22,726 bases of DNA from Isohypsibius dastychi (GCA_034696485.1 JAQIWT010000350.1:1-22726); one strand, 5' to 3'; counted from the first letter of the stretch, positions 1-8,279 are shown. Numbers and translations are program-made. The notes: generated from the sequence alone by a model not told the origin.

Positions 1-73
1 TCGATCGGCTCACCACACACACAATGCGTGAGCCCCGGGTGTACCCTGGCTGCGCACTTGGTGAGCCGATCGA
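1..73. repeat. Perfect 14-bp inverted repeat (hairpin) at window start
   Basis: The arm TCGATCGGCTCACC at 1-14 is exactly complementary to GGTGAGCCGATCGA at 60-73, with 45 bases between them. The loop is GC-rich and holds a CCCGGG palindrome. The arm starts at the very first base, so the repeat may extend outside the window. It could be one end of a small inverted-repeat element, but only the pairing is seen. Confidence 0.7.
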
Positions 74-308
74 TACACCGAAAGGGGGTGCCCAATTACA
101 CGAGAGGACGGAGTAGTTGACTTTTTTTCAATGTAGCTTCTGAAACAGAGTCACCGCGTGGCTGTTCCGGGGCCTGCAACAGGATACATAAGTTTTGGTC
201 AAATTCCAGAATCAAGAGTGAACAGTTAACAGTGATTTGACTCTACAATGACAGTTCTGTGATTCGAAACTGCGAGTATGGAATCAGACCAACAACATCC
301 CTATGACG
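74..308. other. No gene recognised
   Basis: This stretch separates the hairpin from the cadherin-like fragment. It has no convincing reading frame, splice-compatible exon, RNA gene or repeat that I could recognise. Confidence 0.5.
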
Positions 309-614
309 TTACTCATTAGTGGTTTCCGACGGATTCTCTTTACTGGATTCAAAGACAGCAGAATCTTTCAAACGTGAAACATGGCCTGAATATGAGTTTA
401 GATTGACGTTCGGGTTTGAGGGCGTTGCTGGACGATAAATAAGCTGACCCCCAACATAACTAACTGTCTCATGACCAGCAACAGTTCCGATGGAGCAGTC
501 GTTAATTTGGAAATTGTATGTGGGCTGTGTAGTGTAATAAAACGTACCTGCGGCTAGAAAGAGATATGGAAGGACGAAAACTGCAATTAGCAAGAATAAC
601 GTTCTAGTTAAAAT
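309..614 (-). pseudogene. Fragment of a cadherin-like repeat gene, partial copy of the gene at 3046-4203
   Basis: The minus-strand frame is open from 614 to a stop at 309 but has no ATG. Bases 384-532 align without gaps to 3751-3899 and differ at about 22 positions by hand count, roughly 85% identity. Both encode one module that begins near TQPTY and carries the signature NDCSIG..AGH. Identity ends abruptly after a shared TCAGGCCA: the intact copy continues with the module's last strands, while this copy runs into unrelated sequence and stops. Upstream of the homology lies a pyrimidine-rich stretch with AG dinucleotides on the minus strand. The hydrophobic run of about 20 residues read there is therefore more likely a former intron end than a signal peptide. 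No further exons were found on either side, so I read this as a truncated duplicate module. Confidence 0.6.
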
Positions 615-937
615 CTAAACAGACAGTTCGTAAATTTCTGGTGATAACGAATCAGCTGATCAAGCGTTGGGGCGGTAAGGGCTACCGGCATGACCTTTTA
701 TTTTTGCTTGTCAAATGTTTATTTTGTTTGGAATGTTTAGAGATTGAAAATTCATATAGGGTTATATAGGGTTTCACCTCAAGCTAATTCTCGGACCCCT
801 GATGATTGATTCGGATTCAGAATATTTTTCTGATACAGAAAACGATTTTTATTTGGTGTCATACTCACTTCCGGCGGAAGTCAAATTTGCTGGAGACACA
901 GCGGGGGTTTAGGTTAAATAACCAGTTTCGAGCGGCC

Positions 938-1010
938 TGGGGGTTTCGGGGGTGGGGGGCTCGGGGGGCGAAGCCCCCACAGGGTTTTGGGTTTTTGGGG
1001 GAGCATGGGG
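938..1010 (+). repeat. G-rich block inside the MITE-like element, G-quadruplex candidate
   Basis: Plus-strand G-tracts of three to six bases occur many times within 73 bases, including runs of six G at 953-958 and 963-968. A local palindrome, GGGGGCGAAGCCCCC, sits in the middle. Spacing of the tracts satisfies the usual loop lengths for an intramolecular quadruplex. Folding is inferred and was not computed. Confidence 0.5.
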
Positions 1011-1146
1011 TCTTAACTTGGATGTTAACTCGGATGTTAACTCGGGTCTTAACTCGGATGCAACTCGGATGTTGATGTTAACTTGGGTCTTAACTTGGAT
1101 GTTAACTCGGATGTTAACTCGGGTCTTAACTCGGGTCTCAGCTCGG
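1011..1146. repeat. 12-bp tandem minisatellite, about 11 units
   Basis: Units of the type TSTTAACTYGGR follow each other from 1011 to 1146, for example TGTTAACTCGGA and TCTTAACTCGGG. One unit is shortened and one insertion sits near 1066-1077. Adjacent pairs alternate between the GAT and GGT forms, suggesting expansion of a higher-order 24-36 bp unit. Because 12 is a multiple of three, all frames stay open on both strands and create spurious LTRM-type peptide repeats. The array lies wholly between the terminal inverted repeats of the element. Confidence 0.85.
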
Positions 1147-1476
1147 TTGATCGAACCCCCAAGCATAAGTGACTTCCGCCGGAAGTCCAGACACCAAAAG
1201 GATGATGCTTTCTGGATCAGAAAATCATGCTGAATCCGAATATGCTATCAGGGGTGTGATATTTAGCTTGAGGTATAGTCCCAGAAAATCCGTTTTCGGC
1301 CCAAAAATCTTCTTCTGCAATTTTTATACAGTTTGAGTTAAAAGAGTTCTGATACGAGGCAACATATACAGCATCGGATGGAAATAACGGAAAGAATCCG
1401 GAGCCATGCTCGCTGAATCAACAAAAGTCGTTTTAAAACGCCCAGCCTTTGTATGTAAAAGATAATATGAAAACCT

Positions 1477-2731
1477 ATGACCTATGACTACAACCTTTTT
1501 GGTATTCCATTTACAGATAGAAGAGAGAAGATTCGGGTTATTCCCACGATAATCTCACATTTCGAAGTACCAAACGAAGTCCGCAGAATGTCGGAAACCA
1601 ACAGGGCAATTGTAGGAGATTGCGACGTGGAACCATTGTCGGAAAAGCACAAGCTTGGAGGTTTTCAGGAAAACAAAACTCATTCGGAATCTATTCAAAA
1701 ACGTCCCAGCTTTCCCAGCGCGTAAGTTCTATGAAACTTGTTGCCCTTTAGAATGTATCCCAGTCCCAGCTATCCAGTCTTTGCAATTGCTTTCAGGCGT
1801 ATTCACGATCTCCCACCGGAGGTGATGACAACCATTTTCATGAATCTCGACTCACTTAATCGCAAGAAAATTGAAGGGTTTGGTTTTGATCAAGCTTTCA
1901 AATGAATGTGGCCATCAAATTTTCGACAGTGTCTGCAAAGGATGGCTGATGATTCTACGGGGAGTCAAGAAGCTCCGGACTCGGGTTATCATTCAGATGC
2001 CTGTTGACGTCACTGATGATTATGACTTTGAACTTTTCTGGGAAGATGCCGTCGCTAAGCTAGCCAACCCAGATGTTGAATCGATTTACTTCGATGGAGG
2101 TGATGTCCCGAGAGCGTAATGGACGCACGAGGTAGCTAGGTTATATAATGGACTTGAAGAAGTCCTTGGACAGTTGTTTGAGAAAGGAGTGGATTTCTCA
2201 AAAGTTGACATCGCATTCAACAACTGGCCACTTTATTGTCCGGCTGGGGGAAAGCTTAGTCCATCGAAACGTTGCCGGAAGTACCAATTCGTCGCAAAAA
2301 AAGTACTAATTCGTCGCTCGGAGATAACTACAGAGACTCCGTATGCAATATCTCCTCTCGTCGGAGCTCCTCTTTATGTTGAAGAGTTAGAGTTGGACAT
2401 TTCCGAATCCTTGCCTCAGCAAGTTGCTAGACTATTCTTCTCTCAGTCCGGACCGATGACTGAATATCAGTCGACAATTTTGCCAATCGTGCAGGGTCAC
2501 GAAGATCGATTTCAGGAATGGGCAATGTCGCTTTATTAGTGAGGTTCAGTTACCCTGAATCTTGGTCGTATATTGGTGATTTGTTTGTTCATCTTTTTCA
2601 GTTTTGGTCATTCGGAGAACTGGGTCGATGTTCTAAGGAATGTTGCTGGTGGAGGACATGTATCCAAATTTACGGTAGATCTCTTAGAAATCTTCTTGCG
2701 CTATGAGTTCTCACTTGATCTAAATACTTAA
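1477..2731 (+). pseudogene. F-box protein gene, four exons, interrupted by one in-frame TAA
   Basis: F-box proteins bind Skp1 and present substrates to SCF ubiquitin ligases. Exons fit phase-perfectly at 1477-1721, 1797-1877, 1930-2538 and 2602-2731, with introns GTAAGT..TTTCAG, GTTTGG..CGACAG and GTGAGG..TTTCAG. The joined frame has 354 codons before the terminal TAA at 2729. Codons 83-125 form an F-box: the core DLPPEVMTTIFMNL, then a splice inside IEG-VCKGW. The later part is leucine/valine-rich and resembles the region after the F-box in nematode-type F-box families, ending WVDVLRNVAGGG..KFTVDLLEIF. Codon 172 is TAA (2117-2119), directly followed in frame by WTHEVARLYNGLEE and more than 180 further codons of normal-looking protein. 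The intervening sequence is too short for an intron there. Causes could be a young pseudogene, stop readthrough or a sequencing error. Its C-terminal part resembles the gene at 6517-7614. The ATG at 1477 is the first in frame; the start is not otherwise supported. Confidence 0.72.
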
Positions 2732-2777
2732 TACATCTATGCTGACGTGAGATGTTTGATATTGATTGGTGCTTGAA

Positions 2778-2995
2778 ATGAACGATGATTACGATCCTGA
2801 CGACGATCACCATATGGTATGCTCGATCCTGATGCCGATATGATTACTACGGAGAATACTAACAAGCAGATTAACACAAAAGTACCTGCCGCACCTCGCA
2901 GGCCTGACATGCAGATTCCCGCAAATGACCTTTAGCGCCTCGATGAATACACCGGTGAATATACCGTTTTGTTCAATAACAACGGTTCAGCCTGA
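2778..2995 (+). pseudogene. Degraded acidic reading frame with frameshift and in-frame TAG
   Basis: From ATG 2778 the frame reads MNDDYDPDDDHHM and then is lost. From 2819, in another frame, it continues MLDPDADMITTENTNKQ and on to PANDL. A TAG at 2933-2935 interrupts it, and the same frame then continues RLDEYTGEYTVLFNNN to a TGA at 2993. The composition is acidic and hydrophilic, unlike random translation of this AT-rich DNA. No family is recognised. It follows the F-box gene by 46 bases and could be a decayed 3' neighbour or unrelated debris. No splice pair that repairs the frame was found. Confidence 0.35.
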
Positions 2996-3045
2996 ACAAA
3001 AAATGTGTAAATATCACCATGCCACCGATTCAGTATAAATCAGTC

Positions 3046-4203
3046 CTAACTCACAACCACAACGGCAATTGGTACTTGCTGGGACGTCTCCATCAGTGTG
3101 ACAATAATGAAAGGTCATCTCTGGCAATTGTTATCTGAACATCAAAGGTATGATCACTACGGATCAACCCTCAAAGCAGACGACGTGCCAATCATCGCGT
3201 ATTTCAACGAAGCAGTTGGGTTCATTACAAAAACAGACCCCAGCAACGTCCCTGTACCACAGTTATGAGCTGTCAACTGGTAATCGTACCTTCCCAGAAT
3301 AAGTGGTCGTTCAGCAGGGCTTGCTGGACACGTAATCTGAATAGTGGCAGTGCTTTGTGTAGGGGACATGTTGACCGTCCAAGCTCTGATTTGTACGACA
3401 TAGATCCCTGCAGGCGCACCATTCGAAATGAGATTCCCAGTGGAACCCTCCACCGTGAACATTCCAGTTGGATTCTCCGCTACAATCATCGATCTTGGCG
3501 TCGCGAAAGCTTGTCTGACTTTCGTTCCAGCAGCACAGTTCTGTGGAGCGAAACGGTACACTTGGTTGGAGAACACAGGACCTGACTGTTGCGGAGGCTG
3601 AGTTAACGCTGGCTCTGTTGTCGCGAGTGGGCGAATACAGTTGTCCAGTACCGTTACTGTCGCTACAGCTGGTGGGACGTTGTTGGAAATGGTGTAAGCA
3701 TACAACTCAAATGTCTGAGGGCCACTAAGTGGTCCCACGACGTACAATTGGCCTGAATATGGATTTAGGTTGATATTCGGGATTGAAGCTGTGGCTGAGC
3801 GATAAATAAACTGACCCCCTGCATAACTAGCTGTCACATGACCAGCAACAGATCCAATGGAGCAGTCGTTGATTTGGAATTTGTATGTGGGTTGTGTAAA
3901 CGCGATGGCGCTTGGTGGTGCAGTTGTTGCAGTTGAAGAACGGATGCTGGGGCTTTGGACAGTCACGGAAGCTGTTCGGGACGCTCCAGACATGTCCATT
4001 GCTTGAACGGTGAAATTCAGCGGTGGGGGTGGAGCGTTGGATGAGTAAAATAGCTGTCCATTGGATGTGTTGATAGTCACTGGAGTGGTTGGTGACAAGT
4101 TGGGAAGTGAGCACTGGACTGTGCCAACTGGGGTCCCGGTGATTGAGATTTGACCGACCAGCTGACTCGAAGTGCAGAACGTGAAGGATGGGGAGGAGAA
4201 GGA
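3046..4203 (-). CDS. Cysteine-paired cadherin-like extracellular repeat protein (partial, 3' end damaged)
   Basis: The minus-strand frame is open from about 4203 to a TAG at 3157-3159 (about 348 residues) with no ATG, so it starts in an upstream exon. It contains three complete beta-sandwich-like modules and the start of a fourth. Each opens with an aromatic-x-F strand and a Cys (FCTSSQ, INDCSIG, PQNCAAG, AHNCGTG), has a GQL/GNL turn in the middle, and ends with a strand like FTVQAMD or YVVQIRAW and a valine/threonine-rich strand. Two modules finish with a second Cys (VLDNC, IQITC). Ser/Thr/Pro linkers separate modules. The layout matches cadherin-type repeats of secreted or membrane adhesion proteins, but no full calcium-binding motif set is clear. 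The fourth module stops at VDP; its missing strands appear nearby in other frames, at 3135-3149 (TFDVQ) and 3046-3111 (ending VPIAVVVVS, then TAG). Either short exons or frameshifts break this end. Confidence 0.6.
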
Positions 4204-4233
4204 TCAGGCTCTCCCAAACGCACGATTCAAAAT

Positions 4234-4741
4234 CTAAAACGTGGTTTTTAAGTCAGGTGTGGAAACAGGTTTTTGGGCCTCGGAGCAAAAAGAGCATTCT
4301 TCTTGGACAGGCGCACTCCATGAACTTGCAGCCAAAATTTGCTCGAACAAAGAACAGCAGGCAGTCTCTTTGTTGTTTGGGATCACCAGATTCATGGGAA
4401 ACAGTTCTGTCAGAAGACGTCTAGATGGACGTTTTTCACTACGAGAAATTGTCAGAGAAACAAATGTTATAAAAGCTAAGAACCAGCAACTACTCAGGGT
4501 TCCGAACAATCTTCATCATTCCTGGGATTCTGGGCAATCAGGTCGCTCTTCTCATGATTTTGGAAACAGCAGCTTGAGTTTTCCTGAGACGAACCATTTG
4601 GTTTTACAGCTGAAGATTCCGATGCCCCTGCATTGGCATCACTACGAGTATCATCCATCATATGGAACGTATCATTCAGTGCAATCAAAAAAAACCAGAA
4701 TTTCTGAATAGCTGGTTGAGTAAATGAAACTGCTTTACACA
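4234..4741 (-). CDS. Possible upstream minus-strand exons, unresolved
   Basis: Two minus-strand open segments lie just upstream of the cadherin-like exon. One (4494-4741) follows an acceptor-like TTTGTCATTAG. It reads FTQPAIQKFWFFLIALN, then a hydrophilic Ser/Asn/Asp-rich stretch with two adjacent cysteines, and ends DCSEP with a TGA. The other (4234-4450) follows an acceptor-like TTTCTCGTAG, reads SEKRPSRRLLTELFPMN onward and ends DLKTTF with TAG. A donor at GTAGTT follows the first, but only after its in-frame TGA. They could be ends of alternative exons, a small separate gene or chance frames. A 156-codon plus-strand frame (4241-4711, GTG start) overlaps them and is no better supported. 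Confidence 0.2.
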
Positions 4742-5298
4742 GCTAATGACAAACAGGCATCTTTCTTCAGATCAGGTAGAGCAGACTTGCCCAGCAATTC
4801 GAGAGAATCCTCTTTGTGACAGATCGTTCCGCTTTTCGCTCCGCTGCCGCTTGCTTCGCTTTTCTTTTGACGACGGCATAACAGAGCGAAAAGCGGCTCC
4901 TTCTCAGATCCGTTTCTGCTCACTGATATTAGGAAATGAGTTTTCAGTCAAATCTCGCATTGCATGGTCCGCTGATCACCACTCTTTTCGGCGCCAACAT
5001 CACATGGAATGAATGCCTGTGACAGACGTTGGCGATACTGTGGGTTTGGGTGATGGCGGAGGTTAAACATTTTGGAAATTCGGATTTCATCCTCAAATAG
5101 CCGTAGAATTGTTTCGAACTAAGAGCGGCATGTATTTTTTTACCTTTCGTTCGAGTAATTGGCTTCACGCGAGTAACTCAACTCTTTCCAGTCAACTTAA
5201 ATCTTCCGAACATTCTAACGTGGGGGAACGGTCACGTTTCTGACAAAATAAAATCCGTGCTTATTTAGACGGATGAATCGGAGTAGCTGTTCCTGTAA
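4742..5298. other. No confident gene; one inverted repeat
   Basis: Open frames on both strands overlap here and none shows recognisable protein character or paired splice sites. The stretch contains the 12-bp inverted repeat at 4829-4896 and a plus-strand AATAAA near 5246. Nothing else was recognised. Confidence 0.4.
4829..4896. repeat. Perfect 12-bp inverted repeat
   Basis: CCGCTTTTCGCT at 4829-4840 is exactly complementary to AGCGAAAAGCGG at 4885-4896, with a 44-base loop. The left arm is followed by further partial copies of the CGCT-TT motif (GCTTCGCTTTTC), so the segment is also a short degenerate direct repeat. No function is assigned. Confidence 0.6.
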
Positions 5299-5899
5299 AT
5301 TAAAGATGCTCTCGATGAGGAGAAAGAGTGGGACATTCATGCTTTGCAAAACCTCACGTCAAAAGTGGAATCTTGCTCGAAGCTGACTGACCTGTTTCGG
5401 GAAACAGTCATCGCCGGCCTGAGCTCAATCCCGTTTCCTCATGATTTGGGGAAACTGCCTAGATTTGATGCTACGAGTAGCACGCTCATTGCTGTGAAGG
5501 TTGACCTTTCATCTGGTGACATTCAGGCGTAGTGGTCGGACAAGCTGTCATTTAAAGTATGCGATTTGACCGCCTCCGTACCGTTCGGCACGGTTGGCCC
5601 GAACAACGTTAACGCGGTTCCCCTTGTTCGAAGCAGCTTGGTATGGAGCTTGATGCAGATGGAACGACGCAACGCTTAATTTGCCTGGATTCGGGAGGAC
5701 CGACTCATTTCGGACCGAGAACGAAACGCCCTGGACCGTCTCCGGTCTTGATGCATTGTCCCGATTTCATTATCTCATTCAAACTGGTCCAACCATAACC
5801 ACCGAAGAAAGCGCTCATAGGCGCAAGTTGTTTACGGGAACGAGGTTTATTCGAGGGATGGAGCGTTTTAAAAACCTACCTCTCGAATCAACCGGGTGA
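5299..5899 (+). pseudogene. Broken long reading frame of unknown family, three in-frame stops and a frameshift
   Basis: A single frame runs from 5299 to 5748, interrupted only by TAG at 5530-5532 and TAA at 5677-5679, and ends at TGA 5749. Every section looks like protein: DEEKEWDIHALQNLTSKVES at the start, FPHDLGKLPRFDATSSTLIA, then after the first stop WSDKLSFKVCDLTASVPFG, and after the second WIREDRLISDRERNALDRLR. From about 5747 a second frame takes over (LDALSRFHYLIQTGP to LPLESTG, TGA at 5897). Together this is about 200 codons of one decayed protein. There is no ATG at the beginning, so the 5' part is missing or lies in another exon. I do not recognise the family. The pattern of stops fits a pseudogene better than splicing. 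Confidence 0.45.
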
Positions 5900-6516
5900 A
5901 GTACATGATCAGGGATGCAATGTGATGTTGAATTATGCAACCTGTTGCAGGATTGAACAGACATTTTTCACCCTACGTTTCAGCTTTGATCACCCATGTC
6001 CGACAAGCCGGGGATCTACAAAACTTCCTCGAATTTTAGAAAATGCAATGTGAAATCCAGTTTCAGACCAAAAATGGAAGTCGAAGATATTAAGAATGGC
6101 AATGGCGCCTTCGGAATTTAAGTCAAATTATTCTTAAGTCTTCATTTTTCGACCCGTGCTTTTTCGTTTTCCATCGTAAAAAAAACTGATTAGAATGGAA
6201 ATTACACTATATGACTCTTCAATCTCATTATTCCCAGACTTATAGCTCAGACACAGACACAGACTTCAGAGCTCACAGCTCAGAGCCACTAAAAATTTGA
6301 AAAAACTGCATTCGCCTTCTGCCTGGCCGAATTCACCCTGGTGGTTTAAGATAACGGATCCGAAAGAGCAAAGAGAGAGGAAAGGGCTTGCCTCTATGCG
6401 TAGTGGCCAATTGCTTGCAGTGGTGATATTTTTTGCCTGTCTGGCCGTGCCGAGTGGGGTCAGTCGTTTGTCTATCTTCCAGTTGTTCTCGACATCACGT
6501 TTCCTCTTCCTTTCAA
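5900..6516. other. Probable 5' flank of the gene at 6517; no other gene
   Basis: No conserved frame is seen on either strand. A purine/CAGA-rich stretch at 6245-6290 has repeated CAGAGCTCACAGCTCAGAGCC-type motifs. A short frame from ATG 6396 encodes MRSGQLLAVVIFFACLAVPS, which looks like a signal peptide, but it ends at TGA 6540 out of frame with the gene below. No promoter element could be placed. Confidence 0.4.
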
Positions 6517-7614
6517 ATGGATTCTCAAATGGACGTGTGTGACGAAGCTGACAACGATGATGGCTTCGATCAGCCTACAACTGCGGCACATCTGCGGCAG
6601 GAGTTATTGGCACCCTGTGGAGTTTTGCGGATTACCATCGAAATCGGGTGCCAGAATTTAACAGAAGAGCATAGGCGCGTCTCGACGGATCAAGGTAATT
6701 TTTCGACGATGAATGAATTCTTGAAGGCTCTCCGTAATGGGAACATTCGTCACGTAGAAATGGCCGAAGTCGCATGTCATCCCGTAAAGGTCAGCTCTGG
6801 AAGCGGTAAGTGGAAGTCTGTCACCAACAACCGTGATAAAAGTGGAAATTCAAAATTGTTTAGAAGTTGTTTCGATAAATTCGAATTGTTTGTTACAACA
6901 TTGTTTCATTTTGAAATGTTTTATCTGTTCAATCATCAGTAATAATCAGCTTATCAGGTCAATATTGTGGCAATAACTTTTGCTGATAAATTTATGCCGA
7001 TAACTAATGCTGATCACTTTTTGCTCATTTCTCTTGTTTCGTTGATCGAATATTTTGACGGGGTGACGTAATCTTTATCGCATCATTTGCATTTTTCCGC
7101 TGATTAACCAGTCAGAATTTAGCGGCGAAAAAGCAGCTCAAAACTGATGTTAGCGTTTTTAGGAACTGATGGACGAAAACTGAGGGAAATGTCGACCGCG
7201 GGTATCCTGCACTGGTATTTAACTCAACTTATAATTTTATGGCCGACTTGAAATGACAAATTCCGCAGGTTGGCAAACGTTGCCAGAGTTCGTGAAAAGA
7301 AAATCAAATTTGATGTTCTCTGCCATACGTTCGAGCGGTTAGGTTGACCTTTAAGTCGAATTATTTCTGATAGTAGTTCTTAGATAATGAGTCATAACTA
7401 TAAGTGACAACTCTCACGAATAATTTTTAGGTATTTGCGATTGAAAAACTGCCATGTCTGGGAACGACCCATTCTGGGCAAGCGTCTAGCTCAGGCCATG
7501 GGCAGAATTTGCGGAAACGCAGTTGTCAAAAACAACGAAACCGGAATTGATCAGCCCCGGTATTTCGGTGAAATGGACTTCCTGGTGGAGCCCAAGGAGC
7601 AAGTTCTGGAGTAG
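6517..7614 (+). CDS. F-box-family C-terminal paralogue lacking the F-box, 197 residues, four exons
   Basis: A phase-consistent model joins 6517-6805, 7163-7214, 7269-7337 and 7431-7614. Introns are GTAAGT..TTTTTAG, GTATTT..CCGCAG and GTTAGG..TTTTTAG, and the stop is TAG at 7612-7614. The total is 594 bases, an exact multiple of three. The protein begins MDSQMDVCDEADNDDGFDQP and ends KEQVLE. Three stretches resemble the F-box protein at 1477-2731 in the same order: LRITIEIGCQNLTEEHR with LRTRVIIQMPVDVTDDYD; EFLKALRNGNIRHVEMAEV with the GVDFSKVDIAF region; and LANVARVREKKIKFDV with LRNVAGGGHVSKFTVDL. It therefore looks like the substrate-side part of an F-box protein without the Skp1-binding domain. 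Splice choice at exon 2 is inferred from phase and similarity. An undetected upstream F-box exon is possible. Confidence 0.55.
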
Positions 7615-8279
7615 ATATTAGCGACCAAAACGATGTTGAACCGAGCACAATCCACAGTGATCTTCAATTTGTCTTTGAATTTTCAAGTGAAAATGCATGC
7701 TGCATGAGCATGAAGAGTAGAACTTATAAATGCTACACATGAGATGACCAGCTCGATGACATGCAATTATGACCGCTGAACGCCCATTGGCCAGTCCAAG
7801 TGAAAATCGGAGCTTCATTCGTGTTGAAGAGCGGGGGGGGGGGGGGGGGGGGGGGTTTCCAAATTTCACGTGTTTTCTGATTTCCAAATTGAGCAGGATT
7901 CTGTCTTAAAGCAGCGCTCTTCTCTTTCGTTCGTTTACTTGGAGGATCCAGTTTTCTTAGTTGTTCTCATAACCTGACGAAATTTGTTGAGATGATCTAG
8001 TCGCCAGGTTAATCTGACTGAAGGAGATCAATCCGCTATTCCAAGCGGAGAAGAGGAGGTTCTGTTGTTGTTTTTCCCTGAAATCTTCGCATTCCTTTGG
8101 ATTTGGCTCTACGGTGTTCGGGGATTACACTCCTGGTTTTTTCTACGTTTTTTCAGTAGCGTGCTGGCTGGGTGATCCGGACTAGTCTGTTCTGGGGATT
8201 TGACCGAAAATCCGTTTTGGAATAATTCTACCTTGTATTCTGGGACCTCGTTTCTTCTGGAGAATTCGCGCGCACCACC
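7615..8279. other. Intergenic stretch with probable VPS37A promoter and 5' UTR
   Basis: It separates the TAG of the preceding gene from the VPS37A start. It contains a 23-base G homopolymer (7833-7855). No TATA box near the expected position and no conserved frame are seen. The VPS37A ATG sits in ACCACCATG, a strong Kozak context, which supports transcription reading through the right part of this stretch as 5' UTR. Confidence 0.4.
7833..7855 (+). repeat. Poly(G) run of 23 bases
   Basis: Twenty-three consecutive G residues follow GAAGAGC and are followed by TTTCC. Such runs are length-unstable, and the true length may differ from the assembled one. Confidence 0.85.

Larger units (their letters stand above)
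776..1274. mobile_element. Non-autonomous MITE-like element with about 105-bp terminal inverted repeats
   Basis: The left end starts ACCTCAAGCTAA at 776 and the right end finishes TTAGCTTGAGGT at 1274. The two ends stay complementary inwards for about 105 bases with scattered mismatches. Shared blocks include CCCCTGAT, TTCGGATTCAG, TTTTCTGAT, TTTGGTGTC and the palindromic ACTTCCGGCGGAAGT (867-881 and its complement at 1172-1186). Between the arms lie a G-rich block (938-1010) and a 12-bp minisatellite. Open frames inside are only translations of these repeats, so no transposase is encoded. Long inverted arms around a short non-coding core fit a MITE or foldback element. No clear target-site duplication is visible, so the superfamily is not assigned. 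Confidence 0.8.

Noticed and set aside
806-1233. Open frames on both strands across the MITE-like element
   Set aside because: They are translations of the 12-bp array and the G-rich block and stay open only because 12 is a multiple of three.
4241-4711. 156-codon plus-strand frame
   Set aside because: It starts with GTG, shows no family character and overlaps equally open minus-strand frames that have better acceptor-like borders.
1477-5751. Reassigned TAA/TAG codons (a ciliate-like code), because several frames continue through TAA or TAG
   Set aside because: The two intact genes use normal CAA/CAG codons and have no in-frame TAA or TAG. The 6517 gene ends with TAG and the F-box gene with TAA, and the gene content is animal. 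Pseudogene decay explains the stops.
6396-6542. Signal-peptide-like frame starting MRSGQLLAVVIFFACL
   Set aside because: It ends at TGA within 150 bases in a different frame from the gene at 6517, and no splice pair joins the two.
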